64,000 nucleotides of DNA from an uncultured Prevotella sp. (GCA_946183415.1 CAMHAM010000001.1:97510-161509); one strand, 5' to 3'; positions 24,700-33,755 are shown, counted from the first letter of the stretch. Numbers and translations are program-made. Notes: a model not told the origin generated them from the sequence alone.

Positions 24700-26436
24700 A
24701 TGAAGAAGTATCTTATCCTGCTTTTGACGTGTCTGTGCTTTCCAGCTCAGATGGCTGCTCAGAGTGATGAAGAGGAAGAGCAGCTCTATAATAACTGGTA
24801 TGATCAGATTATCTATGTCCTTGATAATGTCAGTAGCAGGAGAGCCATCGACATGATTGGCGAGATGAGAGACTATGCTGACAGGCACGACAGCAAATAC
24901 GGTTTCTTCATGGTGACCTATCTCAGTGCTCATATCGCTAAGGATGTGGGACTGTATGAACGCGCAGAAGAATTGATGCTCCAATCCATCGATTACAAGA
25001 AACGTAATTTCCCTACGATGAAGCCGATGATACAAGTCTATGATTTCCTGACAGATATCTATAACGATAGAGGTCAAGGGGAAAAAGCCATTCAGGCCTT
25101 AGACAACGCCCTGAAGCATAAGGCATGGAGTAGTGAAGACCGTATAGCGCTGCTGTCTATGAAGTGCGAGGCTGTAGCTGGAATAGAACCCCTTGATACT
25201 GCAAGGTTTATGAAATACTACGGAGAGATGCACGACGCCATCAGAAGCAACTATTACAAAGGCGATGCAAACACCAGAACAGAGTGCTATCATGCTAAGT
25301 TCACGCACGACTATTCGAGGTTGCTCGACTTGGCTGAGAAGATAAAGAATAAAGCGGAGAGGCTGAAGTTCAAGATTTCTGCCTATGACGAATTAGAACG
25401 GAATCAGGAGGCTATCGACTCTTTTAGGGTGTATAAAGCCTGGACAGACAAACAGTACAATGAGGAAATGCGCAAACTCACTGAGATGAATGCTCTGGAG
25501 TTAGAAGCAACCCGTGCTGAGAATGAGACGTCCACCCTGCAACTCCATCATCAGCGGGTGATGCTGATTGTCATCGTATGCGGATTTCTCTTCATGTCTG
25601 CCTATATTTATCGACGTCTGCGCCAGATACGTCAATTGAAGAAGGCTTACGACCAGTTGGAGGAAGTGACCACTCAGAAAGAGCGCATAGAGAGCGAACT
25701 GCGTATCGCCCGCAATATCCAGATGTCGATGTTGCCCGATGACTTCCCAGAGCGTCCGGATTTCGACATCTATGCCAGTATCGATCCCGCCAGGGAAGTA
25801 GGAGGCGACCTCTACGACTTCTTCGTGCGCGATAATCAGCTTTTCTTCTGCATCGGTGATGTCAGTGGTAAGGGTGTACCAGGTGCCCTGTTCATGACGG
25901 TGACTAAGAGCCTGTTTCGAGCCTACTCTTCTGATGAGTGTATGCCCGACCGCATCGTTTCGCAGATGAACCATAATCTGAGCGAGAATAACCATCAGCA
26001 CATGTTCGTTACGCTGTTCGTCGGTGTTCTCGACCTCAGTTCGGGCTTGTTGCGCTACTGCAATGCCGGCCACGAGGCACCTGTTATCATCCATCGCGAG
26101 GTCAGTCTGCTGCCCGTAAATCGTATATTCCCCGTAGGGGCTGTTCGTAATACCTCGTATCAGACTCAGGAAATCATCATAAAACCGCAGACTACAATCC
26201 TGCTTTATACCGATGGACTCAATGAGGCCTTCAATGCAGACAAGAAGATGTTCAGCGAAAAAGGCATTCTCGAAGAGGCGAATCGTGCCCTTCAGTCTGG
26301 GCGACTTTCTCCGAAAGAACTGATAGAGGGGATGGCACAAGCCGTTCATGATTTCGTCGGTGATACCCAGCAGAGCGATGATCTCACCATGCTGGCAATC
26401 TTTATAGCAGATACCGATAATATTCACAATCTATAA
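24700..26436 (+). CDS. Membrane-anchored SpoIIE-type PP2C phosphatase
   Basis: This 578-aa protein has a signal peptide (MKKYLILLLTCLCFPAQMAAQ) and a helical, TPR-like periplasmic region (about 25-280). One membrane segment (about 286-304, VMLIVIVCGFLFMSAYIY) and a short coiled coil follow, then a cytoplasmic PP2C domain (about 355-575). The metal-binding motifs are intact: ASIDPAREVGGDLYDFF, GDVSGKGVPGALFM, YCNAGHEAP, LLYTDGLNEA, and DDLTMLAIF. This layout suits sensing outside the inner membrane with dephosphorylation of a STAS protein inside. It sits between the STAS gene and the PAAR gene, which ties the switch to the spike genes. Confidence 0.93.
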   Translation: MKKYLILLLTCLCFPAQMAAQSDEEEEQLYNNWYDQIIYVLDNVSSRRAIDMIGEMRDYADRHDSKYGFFMVTYLSAHIAKDVGLYERAEELMLQSIDYKKRNFPTMKPMIQVYDFLTDIYNDRGQGEKAIQALDNALKHKAWSSEDRIALLSMKCEAVAGIEPLDTARFMKYYGEMHDAIRSNYYKGDANTRTECYHAKFTHDYSRLLDLAEKIKNKAERLKFKISAYDELERNQEAIDSFRVYKAWTDKQYNEEMRKLTEMNALELEATRAENETSTLQLHHQRVMLIVIVCGFLFMSAYIYRRLRQIRQLKKAYDQLEEVTTQKERIESELRIARNIQMSMLPDDFPERPDFDIYASIDPAREVGGDLYDFFVRDNQLFFCIGDVSGKGVPGALFMTVTKSLFRAYSSDECMPDRIVSQMNHNLSENNHQHMFVTLFVGVLDLSSGLLRYCNAGHEAPVIIHREVSLLPVNRIFPVGAVRNTSYQTQEIIIKPQTTILLYTDGLNEAFNADKKMFSEKGILEEANRALQSGRLSPKELIEGMAQAVHDFVGDTQQSDDLTMLAIFIADTDNIHNL

Positions 26437-26449
26437 TAAAATAAGTAAT

Positions 26450-26842
26450 ATGGGAAAACTTGTAACGACAGGAGCAATGCTCCAATGTAGTTTTGGTACG
26501 GCACCAACATCTCTGGCTGTTGCTGATCCAACGCGACCTAAATGTGGTAATATGTTAATGGCGACGATTCAGGATATGGCGCCTGGTACAAACATACCGA
26601 CTTTTGGTATGTGTCAATCTATAGCAAACCCTCAGGTGCAAACGGCTACATCTGCTGCTATGGGAACATTGACGCCACAGCCCTGTATTCCCGCCATCGT
26701 GTCGGCTTGGGCGCCAGGTAGTGCGCAGATGAAGGTGAAGAATACGCCAGCCCTGACCGATAGTTGTACGTGTTCGTGTATGTGGAATGGAATTATCTCA
26801 ATTAAAAATCCAGGAAACGCTGCCAAAGCGAATGTAAAATGA
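26450..26842 (+). CDS. PAAR-like protein, DUF4280 family
   Basis: This 130-aa protein starts MGKLVTTGAMLQCSFGTAPT and continues with NMLMATIQDMAPGTNIPTFGMC and a Cys-rich end (DSCTCSCMWNGIISIKNPG). This is the pattern of DUF4280 (PAAR-like) proteins, which are expected to form a sharp conical cap on VgrG spikes with metal-binding Cys. It lies 13 bases after the phosphatase gene and is the last gene of the island, before a terminator. It has no C-terminal toxin extension. Confidence 0.85.
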   Translation: MGKLVTTGAMLQCSFGTAPTSLAVADPTRPKCGNMLMATIQDMAPGTNIPTFGMCQSIANPQVQTATSAAMGTLTPQPCIPAIVSAWAPGSAQMKVKNTPALTDSCTCSCMWNGIISIKNPGNAAKANVK

Positions 26843-26851
26843 ATAACATTT

Positions 26852-26877
26852 AGGGCTGCCAATCGGCAGCCCTTTTT
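26852..26877 (+). terminator. Terminator of the spike island
   Basis: A perfect 9-bp stem AGGGCTGCC/GGCAGCCCT (26852-26860 with 26865-26873) is followed by five T. It lies 10 bases after the PAAR stop. Confidence 0.8.
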
Positions 26878-26898
26878 CGAAGGCAAACATCATAAAAT

Positions 26899-26926
26899 TT
26901 GAGGGCTGTCAACTGACAGCCCTCAA
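26899..26926 (-). terminator. Terminator of slyD-aroC
   Basis: A perfect 12-bp stem TTGAGGGCTGTC/GACAGCCCTCAA with a 4-base loop. Read on the minus strand it is followed by ATTTTAT and lies downstream of aroC. It shares the AGGGCTG core with the island terminator 25 bases away. Confidence 0.65.
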
Positions 26927-27063
26927 CCAACACAAAAACTAAACTAGACTTAACTAAAGCATATTGGGATTTTCACAAACCCGCTAATGCAGTTGCAAAT
27001 ATACGACATTTCAGTCTGTCTTCCAAAAAAAAATTGAATTTTCTTGCAAAACAAATACATTTG

Positions 27064-28137
27064 TTACTTTTTTAATGACTGGTTTGCAAGATAATAGTCT
27101 AAAATCGTCATTGCAGCCATCGCCTCGACTACGGGTACGGCGCGAGGCAGAACACAGGGATCGTGCCGCCCATGAGCAGTGAATCGGGTGGGGGTGCCCT
27201 CCGTATCGATGGTCTCCTGTTCTGATAGGATGGTTGCTACGGGTTTGAAGGCCACACGGAAGTAGATATCCTGACCGTTGGAAATACCTCCCTGAATACC
27301 TCCACTATGATTCGTATCTGTTGTCACCTCACCGTTGACGCAGCGGAAGACATCATTCTGCTCGGAACCTCGAGCGGTGACACCTGCGAATCCCTCACCA
27401 TATTCAAATCCTTTTACGGCATTGATGCTCAGCATCGCTGAGCCTAAGGCTGCATGGAGCTTGCCGAACTCGGGTTCTCCAAGACCTGCGGGACAGCCTT
27501 TGACAACACAGGTGATGATGCCCCCGATGGTGTCGCCCTCAGCCTTTAGCTTACTGATCAGGGCTTCCATCTGGGCAGCTTTCTCTTCGTCGGGACAGCG
27601 CACAGCGTTCGTCTCGGTCTTCGAGAGGTCATACAGATGGTAATCGCGCTCCAAGGCTATGTCGCCAACCTGCGAAGTATATGCCTGTACACTGATTCCC
27701 AGTTGGTTGAGCACCAGTTTGGCCAGCGCTCCGCCTACGCAGCGGCTGATGGTAATACGGGCAGAAGACCGCCCGCCTCCGCGATGGTCGCGTATGCCGT
27801 ACTTCTGATGGTAGGTGTAGTCGGCATGTGAGGGGCGGTAGAGGCAGCGCATATTCTCATAGTCCTGAGAATGCTGATTGGTGTTTCGCACGATGAAGCC
27901 GATGGGGCATCCTGTCGATTTCCCCTCGAAGACTCCACTCAACAGTTCCACCTTGTCGGGCTCTTGCCTCGATGTGGTAATCTTACTCTGTCCTGGGCGG
28001 CGACGGTTCAGCTCGCTCTGAATGAAATCCAGATCGATGTCAATACCTGGCGGCATGCCGTCGATGACGCCTCCAATGGCTTCTCCGTGACTCTCGCCAA
28101 ACGTTGTCAGCCTGAATTGGTTACCAAAACTATTCAC
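27064..28137 (-). CDS. aroC: Chorismate synthase
   Basis: This 357-aa enzyme starts [20 protein letters not shown], which contains the first chorismate synthase signature GESHG. Further signatures are the RGGGRSSAR segment (near residue 125) and the C-terminal [17 protein letters not shown]. It converts EPSP to chorismate using reduced FMN. It follows slyD by 43 bases on the minus strand and is convergent with the spike island. Its product feeds the aromatic operon at 33.9-38 kb, but it is not part of that operon. Confidence 0.96.
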   Translation of the reverse strand: MNSFGNQFRLTTFGESHGEAIGGVIDGMPPGIDIDLDFIQSELNRRRPGQSKITTSRQEPDKVELLSGVFEGKSTGCPIGFIVRNTNQHSQDYENMRCLYRPSHADYTYHQKYGIRDHRGGGRSSARITISRCVGGALAKLVLNQLGISVQAYTSQVGDIALERDYHLYDLSKTETNAVRCPDEEKAAQMEALISKLKAEGDTIGGIITCVVKGCPAGLGEPEFGKLHAALGSAMLSINAVKGFEYGEGFAGVTARGSEQNDVFRCVNGEVTTDTNHSGGIQGGISNGQDIYFRVAFKPVATILSEQETIDTEGTPTRFTAHGRHDPCVLPRAVPVVEAMAAMTILDYYLANQSLKK

Positions 28138-28180
28138 CCCTCTAAATGCTTTCAGTTATTAATCTAATTCCGTTAATTCT

Positions 28181-28783
28181 TTAATGACAATGGCCACATC
28201 CGCAGCCGTCCTCGTGGTGATGATGACCTTCGCAGCCTTCTTTCTGGCAGTCGTCGCAGTTGCAGCCTCCATGATGGTGCCCACAACCGCCTGTCAGATG
28301 CTTGATCAAGTGCTGGATCTCTTCGTCGGTAGCATCGCGATTCTCAATCACGGTTCCTACGAAGTTGAGTACCTTACCTGCAAGAGGGTGGTTGGTGTCG
28401 ATAGTCACACCGTCTTCCTCGATCTTCTTGACTTTTGCCATAAACTGATGGTCCTCATTGTCCATCAGGGTGATAACGGCGTCCTCGAAGATATTCTCAT
28501 GGTCGAAATGACCGTTAATCATGAATACGTCGCGCCCCAGCTTGTGCACACCCTCGGGCTCATAATCTCCAAAAGCCTCTGAGGGCTGAAGGGTGAAGTC
28601 GAACTTCGCCCCTTTCTCGAGCTGCATCACCTGCTGCTCGAAGGCGTCGAGGGCAATGCTGAAACCTGTAATAAACTCGAATGGGCGCTCGTCGCCAGTC
28701 TGCTCCTCAAGATGTTTCTCACCGTCAGCGATGCTGTAGAGCTGGTAGACCACCGACATGAACTTGTTTTTTTTCTCTTCCAT
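28181..28783 (-). CDS. slyD: SlyD-like FKBP-type peptidyl-prolyl isomerase
   Basis: The start MEEKKNKFMSVVYQLYSIAD (ATG ending at 28783, 200 aa) is preferred, since the in-frame ATG upstream lies in the 5-prime leader. The FKBP core (FEFITGFSIALDAFEQQVMQL) flanks an IF chaperone insert (YEPEGVHKLGRDVFMINGHF). The last 40 residues are rich in His and Cys (GCGHHHGGCNCDDC and more), the metal-binding tail that handles nickel or other metals in SlyD proteins. It heads a two-gene unit with aroC. Confidence 0.92.
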   Translation of the reverse strand: MEEKKNKFMSVVYQLYSIADGEKHLEEQTGDERPFEFITGFSIALDAFEQQVMQLEKGAKFDFTLQPSEAFGDYEPEGVHKLGRDVFMINGHFDHENIFEDAVITLMDNEDHQFMAKVKKIEEDGVTIDTNHPLAGKVLNFVGTVIENRDATDEEIQHLIKHLTGGCGHHHGGCNCDDCQKEGCEGHHHHEDGCGCGHCH

Positions 28784-28818
28784 ATACCTTATTATATATA
28801 TTATATTATTTTGGGGGA

Positions 28819-28826
28819 CAAAGGTA
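28819..28826 (-). promoter_or_regulatory. Promoter -7 box for slyD-aroC
   Basis: TACCTTTG on the minus strand, 35 bases upstream of the slyD start. Confidence 0.6.
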
Positions 28827-28938
28827 CGCATTTTCCCCGAAAAACAAGCTACTTTGCAAGGAAAAATCTAAAAAAAACATATAACTCCAGATTATTTGAC
28901 CTGCGTCAACAAAAAGGCTGTGTTCGCACACAATTTGG

Positions 28939-28978
28939 CGTAAACGCTTGCGTAAACCAAAAAATCGCCGTACCTTTG
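28939..28978 (+). promoter_or_regulatory. Promoter and direct-repeat operator candidate for the 120-aa exported protein
   Basis: TACCTTTG at 28971-28978 has TTG 20 bp upstream (28948-28950). Two direct copies of GCGTAAAC, 12 bases apart, begin near 28939 and 28951 and overlap the -33 region. This arrangement suggests a regulator-binding site, but no regulator is identified. Confidence 0.45.
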
Positions 28979-29069
28979 CACCGTCAAAAGGACAAAAGGA
29001 TAACAATTTAGTATTTAAGTAGGAGTGGATTGACACACCGCTCTGAGTAAAGAAAGAAAGGGTAAAAAG

Positions 29070-29432
29070 ATGAAAAAGATGATTTTGACATTAGTTGCAA
29101 TGCTGAGTATGACAACTGCATTTGCTGAAGGTGAGAACGCAGCCAGTGTTAACAACGTTGAGGCTTACGAGTTGAATGTCAATATGAATAAGCTCTCATC
29201 AGCACTGAATCTGGCAGACGACCAGAAGGAAGCTGTAGCTGAGATCCACCACACGTTTGCTTCTGAGCTGATGTTTGCTGCTCAGTATAGCAACAACGAT
29301 CGCAAAGCGCTTGTAGATCGTGCCATCGAGAACGATGTGAAGTGGATGCGTTACGTACTGAACGACAAGCAGATGCGTACTTATCTCACACTGTTGAACA
29401 CCACGCTCAATAATCGTGGTCTTATTAAGTAA
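29070..29432 (+). CDS. Small exported helical protein of unknown function
   Basis: This 120-aa protein has a clear signal peptide (MKKMILTLVAMLSMTTAFAE) and a mature part of about 100 residues predicted to be all-helical (NMNKLSSALNLADDQKEAVA onward). It has no Cys and no lipobox. The pattern of a helix followed by residues such as DDQKEAVAEIHHTF faintly recalls Spy/CpxP-type periplasmic proteins, without their LTxxQ motifs. It is monocistronic, with its own promoter (28971) and terminator (29461). I do not recognise a named family. Confidence 0.7.
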   Translation: MKKMILTLVAMLSMTTAFAEGENAASVNNVEAYELNVNMNKLSSALNLADDQKEAVAEIHHTFASELMFAAQYSNNDRKALVDRAIENDVKWMRYVLNDKQMRTYLTLLNTTLNNRGLIK

Positions 29433-29460
29433 GAAGGTTGATAGTAAATTCATTATTTGG

Positions 29461-29489
29461 GGGCATTCCGTGAGGAATGCCTCTTTTTT
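29461..29489 (+). terminator. Terminator after the 120-aa exported protein
   Basis: An 8-bp stem GGCATTCC/GGAATGCC (29462-29469 with 29474-29481) is followed by CTTTTTT, 30 bases after the stop. Confidence 0.8.
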
Positions 29490-29561
29490 GTGCCTAAAAT
29501 TTGCATGTCTCAGATTTTTTTGCTTACTTTGCAGTCAGAAACCAATCATTAACAAAAAGAG

Positions 29562-30461
29562 ATGAAAAGTTTAAGGATTATTCTTATGACTTTGGTTGCA
29601 GCTGTACTCGTCAGCTGCGGAACAACCAACACAGTGCCCATTACGGGGCGCCAGCAGAGTCTGATGGTGAGCGACGGAGATATCCTCAGCCTCTCCACTC
29701 AGCAGTATCAGGATTTTATGAAGAGTGCCAAGCTTTCTACCAATGCCGCTAATACGGCGATGGTGAAGCGGGTGGGGCAGAATCTGGCCAACGCCGTTAC
29801 CACTTATCTGACAGCAGCCGGACTGCAGAACGACCTGCAGTACTACAAATGGCAGTTCAACCTCGTGCAGGACAAGCAGGTGAATGCCTGGTGCATGCCC
29901 GGCGGACTGATCTGCGTGTATGAGGGCATCCTGCCCGTCACTCAGGACGAGGCCTCGCTGGCCATCGTACTGGGACATGAGATTGCCCACGCCGTAGCTC
30001 GTCACTCTGCCGAGCAGATGAGTACGCAGATGAAGCAGCAGTATGGTATGCAGATTGGAGCTGCCGTCCTGGGTGGTATGGGCTTGGGAACAAACACCAC
30101 GTCGATTATCCAGGCAGTCGCTGCACAGGGTTTCAACTTCAGCAACCTGAAGTATTCGCGTAACCACGAGAGCGAGGCCGACCACATGGGATTGATCTTC
30201 GCAGCAATGGCTGGCTATGATCCTCAGGCTGCCCTCACGTTCTGGCAACGCATGGCCGCTATGTCGACGAACAAGCCTGCAGAATTCCTGAGCGATCACC
30301 CTTCTGATGAAACGCGTATCCGTCAGATTCAGGGTTGGCTGCCTGAGGCTCAGAAGTATTACAAGCCCAAGGCGACGACAACTGCCACTACCACGAAGGC
30401 TAAGACCACCACAACAACAAAGAAGACTAGTAAGACCACTAAAAAATCGATTAAGAGATGA
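29562..30461 (+). CDS. M48 family metallopeptidase, lipoprotein
   Basis: This 299-aa protein has a lipoprotein signal (TLVAAVLVSCGTT, lipidated Cys near residue 19). The zinc motif HEIAHAVARH begins at His139, and the third ligand is in NHESEADHMG near residue 205. This is the M48 (Oma1/BepA-like) arrangement of a periplasmic zinc protease acting in envelope protein quality control. The last 30 residues are a Thr/Lys low-complexity tail. It overlaps the next gene (a C1 peptidase) by 4 bases, so the two are translationally coupled. Confidence 0.93.
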   Translation: MKSLRIILMTLVAAVLVSCGTTNTVPITGRQQSLMVSDGDILSLSTQQYQDFMKSAKLSTNAANTAMVKRVGQNLANAVTTYLTAAGLQNDLQYYKWQFNLVQDKQVNAWCMPGGLICVYEGILPVTQDEASLAIVLGHEIAHAVARHSAEQMSTQMKQQYGMQIGAAVLGGMGLGTNTTSIIQAVAAQGFNFSNLKYSRNHESEADHMGLIFAAMAGYDPQAALTFWQRMAAMSTNKPAEFLSDHPSDETRIRQIQGWLPEAQKYYKPKATTTATTTKAKTTTTTKKTSKTTKKSIKR

Positions 30462-31846
30462 AACGAAGCTATATCGTAACAGTCTGTCTTTCAGCTTTTT
30501 TGATGTCGGTACAGGCTCAGACTGGGGGCATCTCGCAGGAGATGCTGCGCAACATTCAGCGCAGTCAGCAGCCTGTTAATCGTGCAATTGCCAATGCCAT
30601 CGCCGCCAACAGCATCGAAACTTTGGCCAGAAATCATCAGAATGCCCGTGCCTTCGATACCTATTTCAGTGTAGAGACTCCCAAGCAGTCGATCACAGAC
30701 CAGCAGTCGTCTGGGCGCTGCTGGATGTTCAGCGGGCTGAATGTGCTGCGTGCCAATCTGGCTCAGCGCGATTCCGTCAGCATGGAGTTCTCGCAGGCTT
30801 ATCTGTTCTTCTGGGATCAGCTCGAAAAGGCCAACCTGATGCTGCAGGGCGTCATCGATACGGCAAAAGAACCCATTGACCATCAGCGTGTGCAGTTCTT
30901 CTTCCATCATCCCATCAACGATGGCGGCACGTTCTGTGGTGTCTCTGATCTGGTCGACAAATACGGTCTTGTACCCTCAGAGGTGATGCCTGAGAGCTAT
31001 TCGAGTGACAATACATCGATGGCTGCCAAGATCGTATCGTCGAAGCTCCGTGAGTTCGGACTCCAGTTGCGCGATATGGTGGCTGCAAAGAAATCGGCTG
31101 CTGACATCAACAAGGCTAAGACTCAGATGCTTACAGAGGTTTATCGCATTCTCTGTCTCACGATCGGAGAACCTGTGCAGAAGTTCACTTATGCCTACAA
31201 GGATAAAAACGGTAAAGCCCTTGCTCCAGCTAAGGAGTACACGCCTCTGCAATTTGCTAAGGAGGTAGTGGGAGGTCCCATCACTGGCACTTTTATTATG
31301 GCGATGAATGACCCGCGTCGTCCTTATTATAAGACCTACGAGGTGGAGTATGACCGTCATACTTACGACGGACACAACTGGAAATACGTGAACCTGCCTA
31401 TGGAGGATATTGAGCAGATGGCCATTGCCTCGCTGAAAGATGGGCGTAAGATGTACAGCAGCTACGATGTGGGAAAGTTCCTCGATCGTAAGCGTGGCTA
31501 TGCTGATACGGAGAATTATGACTACGGTTCACTCTTTGGTACCACATTCGGTATGGATAAGGCCCAGCGCATCTCGACCTTCGATAGCGGATCAACTCAT
31601 GCGATGACACTTACGGCAGTCGATCTCGACGCTGACGGTAAGGCCACGAAATGGAAGGTGGAGAACTCTTGGGGCGCTTCATGGGGACAGCAGGGCTGTC
31701 TGATAATGACTGATCGCTGGTTCCGTGAGTACATGTTCCGCCTGGTAGTCGACAAGAAGTATGTGCCGGAGAATATCTTGAAGGCTGCTGACAGTAAGCC
31801 AGTTATGCTGATGCCTGAGGATCCACTCTTCCTGCCCGACGAATAA
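30458..31846 (+). CDS. pepC: Exported C1-family aminopeptidase (bleomycin hydrolase-like)
   Basis: This 462-aa protein has a signal peptide (MKRSYIVTVCLSAFLMSVQA). The catalytic Cys88 lies in QQSSGRCWMFSGLNVL, the His in GSTHAMTLTAV and the Asn in KWKVENSWGASWG. These match the PepC/bleomycin hydrolase branch of the papain family. Most bacterial PepC proteins are cytoplasmic, so the signal peptide is a Bacteroidetes feature that places it in the periplasm or on the surface. It sits between an M48 protease and an M23 peptidase in one operon. Confidence 0.92.
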   Translation: MKRSYIVTVCLSAFLMSVQAQTGGISQEMLRNIQRSQQPVNRAIANAIAANSIETLARNHQNARAFDTYFSVETPKQSITDQQSSGRCWMFSGLNVLRANLAQRDSVSMEFSQAYLFFWDQLEKANLMLQGVIDTAKEPIDHQRVQFFFHHPINDGGTFCGVSDLVDKYGLVPSEVMPESYSSDNTSMAAKIVSSKLREFGLQLRDMVAAKKSAADINKAKTQMLTEVYRILCLTIGEPVQKFTYAYKDKNGKALAPAKEYTPLQFAKEVVGGPITGTFIMAMNDPRRPYYKTYEVEYDRHTYDGHNWKYVNLPMEDIEQMAIASLKDGRKMYSSYDVGKFLDRKRGYADTENYDYGSLFGTTFGMDKAQRISTFDSGSTHAMTLTAVDLDADGKATKWKVENSWGASWGQQGCLIMTDRWFREYMFRLVVDKKYVPENILKAADSKPVMLMPEDPLFLPDE

Positions 31847-31852
31847 AGATCG

Positions 31853-32383
31853 ATGTCGCTGTTGATGAAACGACTATTACCATTGCTGTGTCTCCTGCTG
31901 CTGTTGTCAGGTTGCTCTCATCGCAACTATCCGACAGAAGCAGGAGATACTGGTAAATGGTATTTTCCCCTGCCTGGTGCCAAGGTCATCAGTCCTTACG
32001 GACAGCGTGACGGCAGGCGTCATACGGGAGTTGACCTCAAGACGAAGAACAAGGATAAAATCTTTGCTGCGTTCGATGGCGAGGTCGTCTTCGCCGGCGT
32101 CCTTTCCGGTTATGGCAATCTGGTGCGGATCAAGCATGCCAACGGGTTGGAGACGTACTATGCGCATAACTCGAAGAATCTTGTCAAACAAGGCGCAAGG
32201 GTACGAGCGGGTCAGGCGATTGCACTGACGGGTCAAACAGGACGTGCTTCTACCCCTCATCTCCATTTTGAGACGCGTGTTGACGGAAAGCCCAGAGATC
32301 CGGCTGTCTACTTCGATCTTGCCAAAGGTTCTCTTCGTCAGAATGCCTTTCGCAGAACGAAGAAAGGCTTTGTCGCCAAATAA
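31853..32383 (+). CDS. M23 family peptidase, lipoprotein
   Basis: This 176-aa protein has a lipobox (LLLLLSGCSH). The LytM domain covers about residues 45-165, with zinc-ligand motifs RRHTGVDLKTKN (H-x3-D) and STPHLHFETRVDG (H-x-H). The active-site HLHFE is intact, so it is probably an active peptidoglycan endopeptidase at the outer membrane. It follows the C1 peptidase gene by 6 bases and is the third exported peptidase in a row. Confidence 0.9.
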   Translation: MSLLMKRLLPLLCLLLLLSGCSHRNYPTEAGDTGKWYFPLPGAKVISPYGQRDGRRHTGVDLKTKNKDKIFAAFDGEVVFAGVLSGYGNLVRIKHANGLETYYAHNSKNLVKQGARVRAGQAIALTGQTGRASTPHLHFETRVDGKPRDPAVYFDLAKGSLRQNAFRRTKKGFVAK

Positions 32384-32411
32384 TTATTGTAATAAAGAGT
32401 ATTAAGACGTT

Positions 32412-32867
32412 ATGATGAATAAAGAAGAGAAATACCGATTACTGACAGAGCAGATACGAGCTCTGACGGCAGGTGAGACCGACCTGGTTGCAAAGATGGC
32501 CAATGTGGCTGCTGCCATCCACGAAGAGATGGGATTTTTTTGGACAGGATTCTATCGGGTGGTGGGCGAAGAACTGATTCTGGGACCGTTCCAAGGCCCA
32601 GTAGCCTGCATGCATATCCCCTTCGGGCGAGGTGTGTGTGGCTCTGCTTGGAAGCAGCGCACAACACTTGTCGTCCCTGATGTTGAAAAGTTCCCAGGCC
32701 ACATTGCCTGCAGCAGTCTTTCGCGATCAGAAATCGTGGTACCTGTTTTCTCGCCCGATGGTGAGATCGTAGCCGTATTGGATATCGACAGTAAGGAACT
32801 GGGTACCTTCGATGAGGTAGACCGTCAGCACCTCGAGACCATCTGTCAGTTCTTGTTTTCTTCCTGA
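32412..32867 (+). CDS. msrC: Free methionine-(R)-sulfoxide reductase, GAF domain
   Basis: This 151-aa single-GAF protein has the three Cys used by fRMsr: ACMHIPFGRGVCGSAW supplies two and HIACSSLSRSEIVVP the third. WTGFYRV is the typical opening of the substrate pocket. The enzyme reduces free methionine-R-sulfoxide in the cytoplasm. It lies 28 bases after the M23 gene and may be read through from it. Confidence 0.9.
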   Translation: MMNKEEKYRLLTEQIRALTAGETDLVAKMANVAAAIHEEMGFFWTGFYRVVGEELILGPFQGPVACMHIPFGRGVCGSAWKQRTTLVVPDVEKFPGHIACSSLSRSEIVVPVFSPDGEIVAVLDIDSKELGTFDEVDRQHLETICQFLFSS

Positions 32868-32959
32868 CGATGACGCTACCGCTGGCTTGGTGAGTGGCCA
32901 GGATGAGCATCTCAGCAATATTTTTTGCCATGATATTTGTAGATTAAAAAGTTTTTAAT

Positions 32960-32967
32960 TAATTTTG
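32960..32967 (+). promoter_or_regulatory. Promoter -7 box for the HD-domain gene
   Basis: TAATTTTG, with TTTG 20 bp upstream at 32936-32939, lies 23 bases before the ATG at 32991. Confidence 0.55.
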
Positions 32968-32990
32968 CATCAGAATAACAGAATATTTTT

Positions 32991-33644
32991 ATGACCAAAG
33001 AGGAATTTCAGGCTTGCCAGAATCAGTACGCTGATAAAATAGAGCAGATTCGCAAGGCTGCTTACGAGCTTCATCAGAGCGTGAATCAGACCTATGGCGA
33101 CAATCTGCCATACGGCTATCATCTGGATATGGTAGTGGAGGCCATCAGCGAATATGGGCACTTGGTCTGTGTCAAGGAGGACGATGTGCTCCCCTTGTTC
33201 TTCGCAGGTTTTTTCCACGACAGTATAGAGGATGCCAGACTGACGTATAACGACGTGCTACATCAGGCCAGGACGATGCTGACTGAAGAACAGGCCCTGC
33301 TGGCGACTGAGGTTGTATATGCCCTGACGAATGATAAAGGACGCACGCGTGCAGAGAGGGCAGGGGAGAAGTATTATAAAGGCATTCGTGAGACACCATA
33401 CGCCCCGTTTGTGAAACTTTGCGACCGATTGGCTAATGTCGCCTATTCGTGTTCAGACGAGGGCGGGGGTAACAATCGGATGAAAGAGGTCTATAAGGGT
33501 GAGATGGGGCACTTCCTGCAAGCCATCAATCCACATAGCAGTGACCAGCGTTTCCTGGTGCCCAAAGAGGTGATACTATCGCTGGCAGAGATTCTGATTA
33601 ATGACTTGGAACGTGAAGAAATGCTGAACCAATGGGGGGCATAA
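32991..33644 (+). CDS. HD-domain hydrolase, MESH1/SpoT-hydrolase-like
   Basis: This 217-aa protein has an HD fold with His in YGYHLDMVVEAI (near residue 44), the His-Asp pair in FFAGFFHDSIEDARLTY (near residue 78) and a later Asp in VKLCDRLANVAYS (near residue 145). The FHDSIED pattern matches the (p)ppGpp-hydrolase branch (SpoT/MESH1), and there is no synthetase or TGS domain. A small alarmone or nucleotide hydrolase is likely; the substrate is not proven. It has its own promoter. Confidence 0.75.
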   Translation: MTKEEFQACQNQYADKIEQIRKAAYELHQSVNQTYGDNLPYGYHLDMVVEAISEYGHLVCVKEDDVLPLFFAGFFHDSIEDARLTYNDVLHQARTMLTEEQALLATEVVYALTNDKGRTRAERAGEKYYKGIRETPYAPFVKLCDRLANVAYSCSDEGGGNNRMKEVYKGEMGHFLQAINPHSSDQRFLVPKEVILSLAEILINDLEREEMLNQWGA

Positions 33645-33696
33645 AAGCTTCGAAATAGAAAAATGTAAGCTGAAATGCAATTTTTCTTGCAAAATA

Positions 33697-33728
33697 TTTG
33701 TTTGTTTCGCAGAAATATGATAAATTTG
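33697..33728 (+). promoter_or_regulatory. Promoter of the aromatic operon
   Basis: TAAATTTG at 33721-33728 is the -7 box, with TTTG at 33697-33700, 20 bp upstream. It lies 27 bases before the leader-peptide ATG. Confidence 0.6.
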
Positions 33729-33755
33729 CACCCGATAACGACAAAAACGAGAATT

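Noticed and set aside
24211..26436. A complete RsbU-RsbV-RsbW general stress module within the spike island
   Set aside because: The phosphatase and STAS genes are present, but no HATPase kinase or sigma-factor gene lies in the island, so only a partial module is claimed.
32410..32931. A minus-strand 173-codon frame starting MAKNIAEMLILATHQASGS
   Set aside because: Most of it is antisense to the intact methionine sulfoxide reductase gene. Only the first 20 codons lie outside, too few to support a gene remnant.
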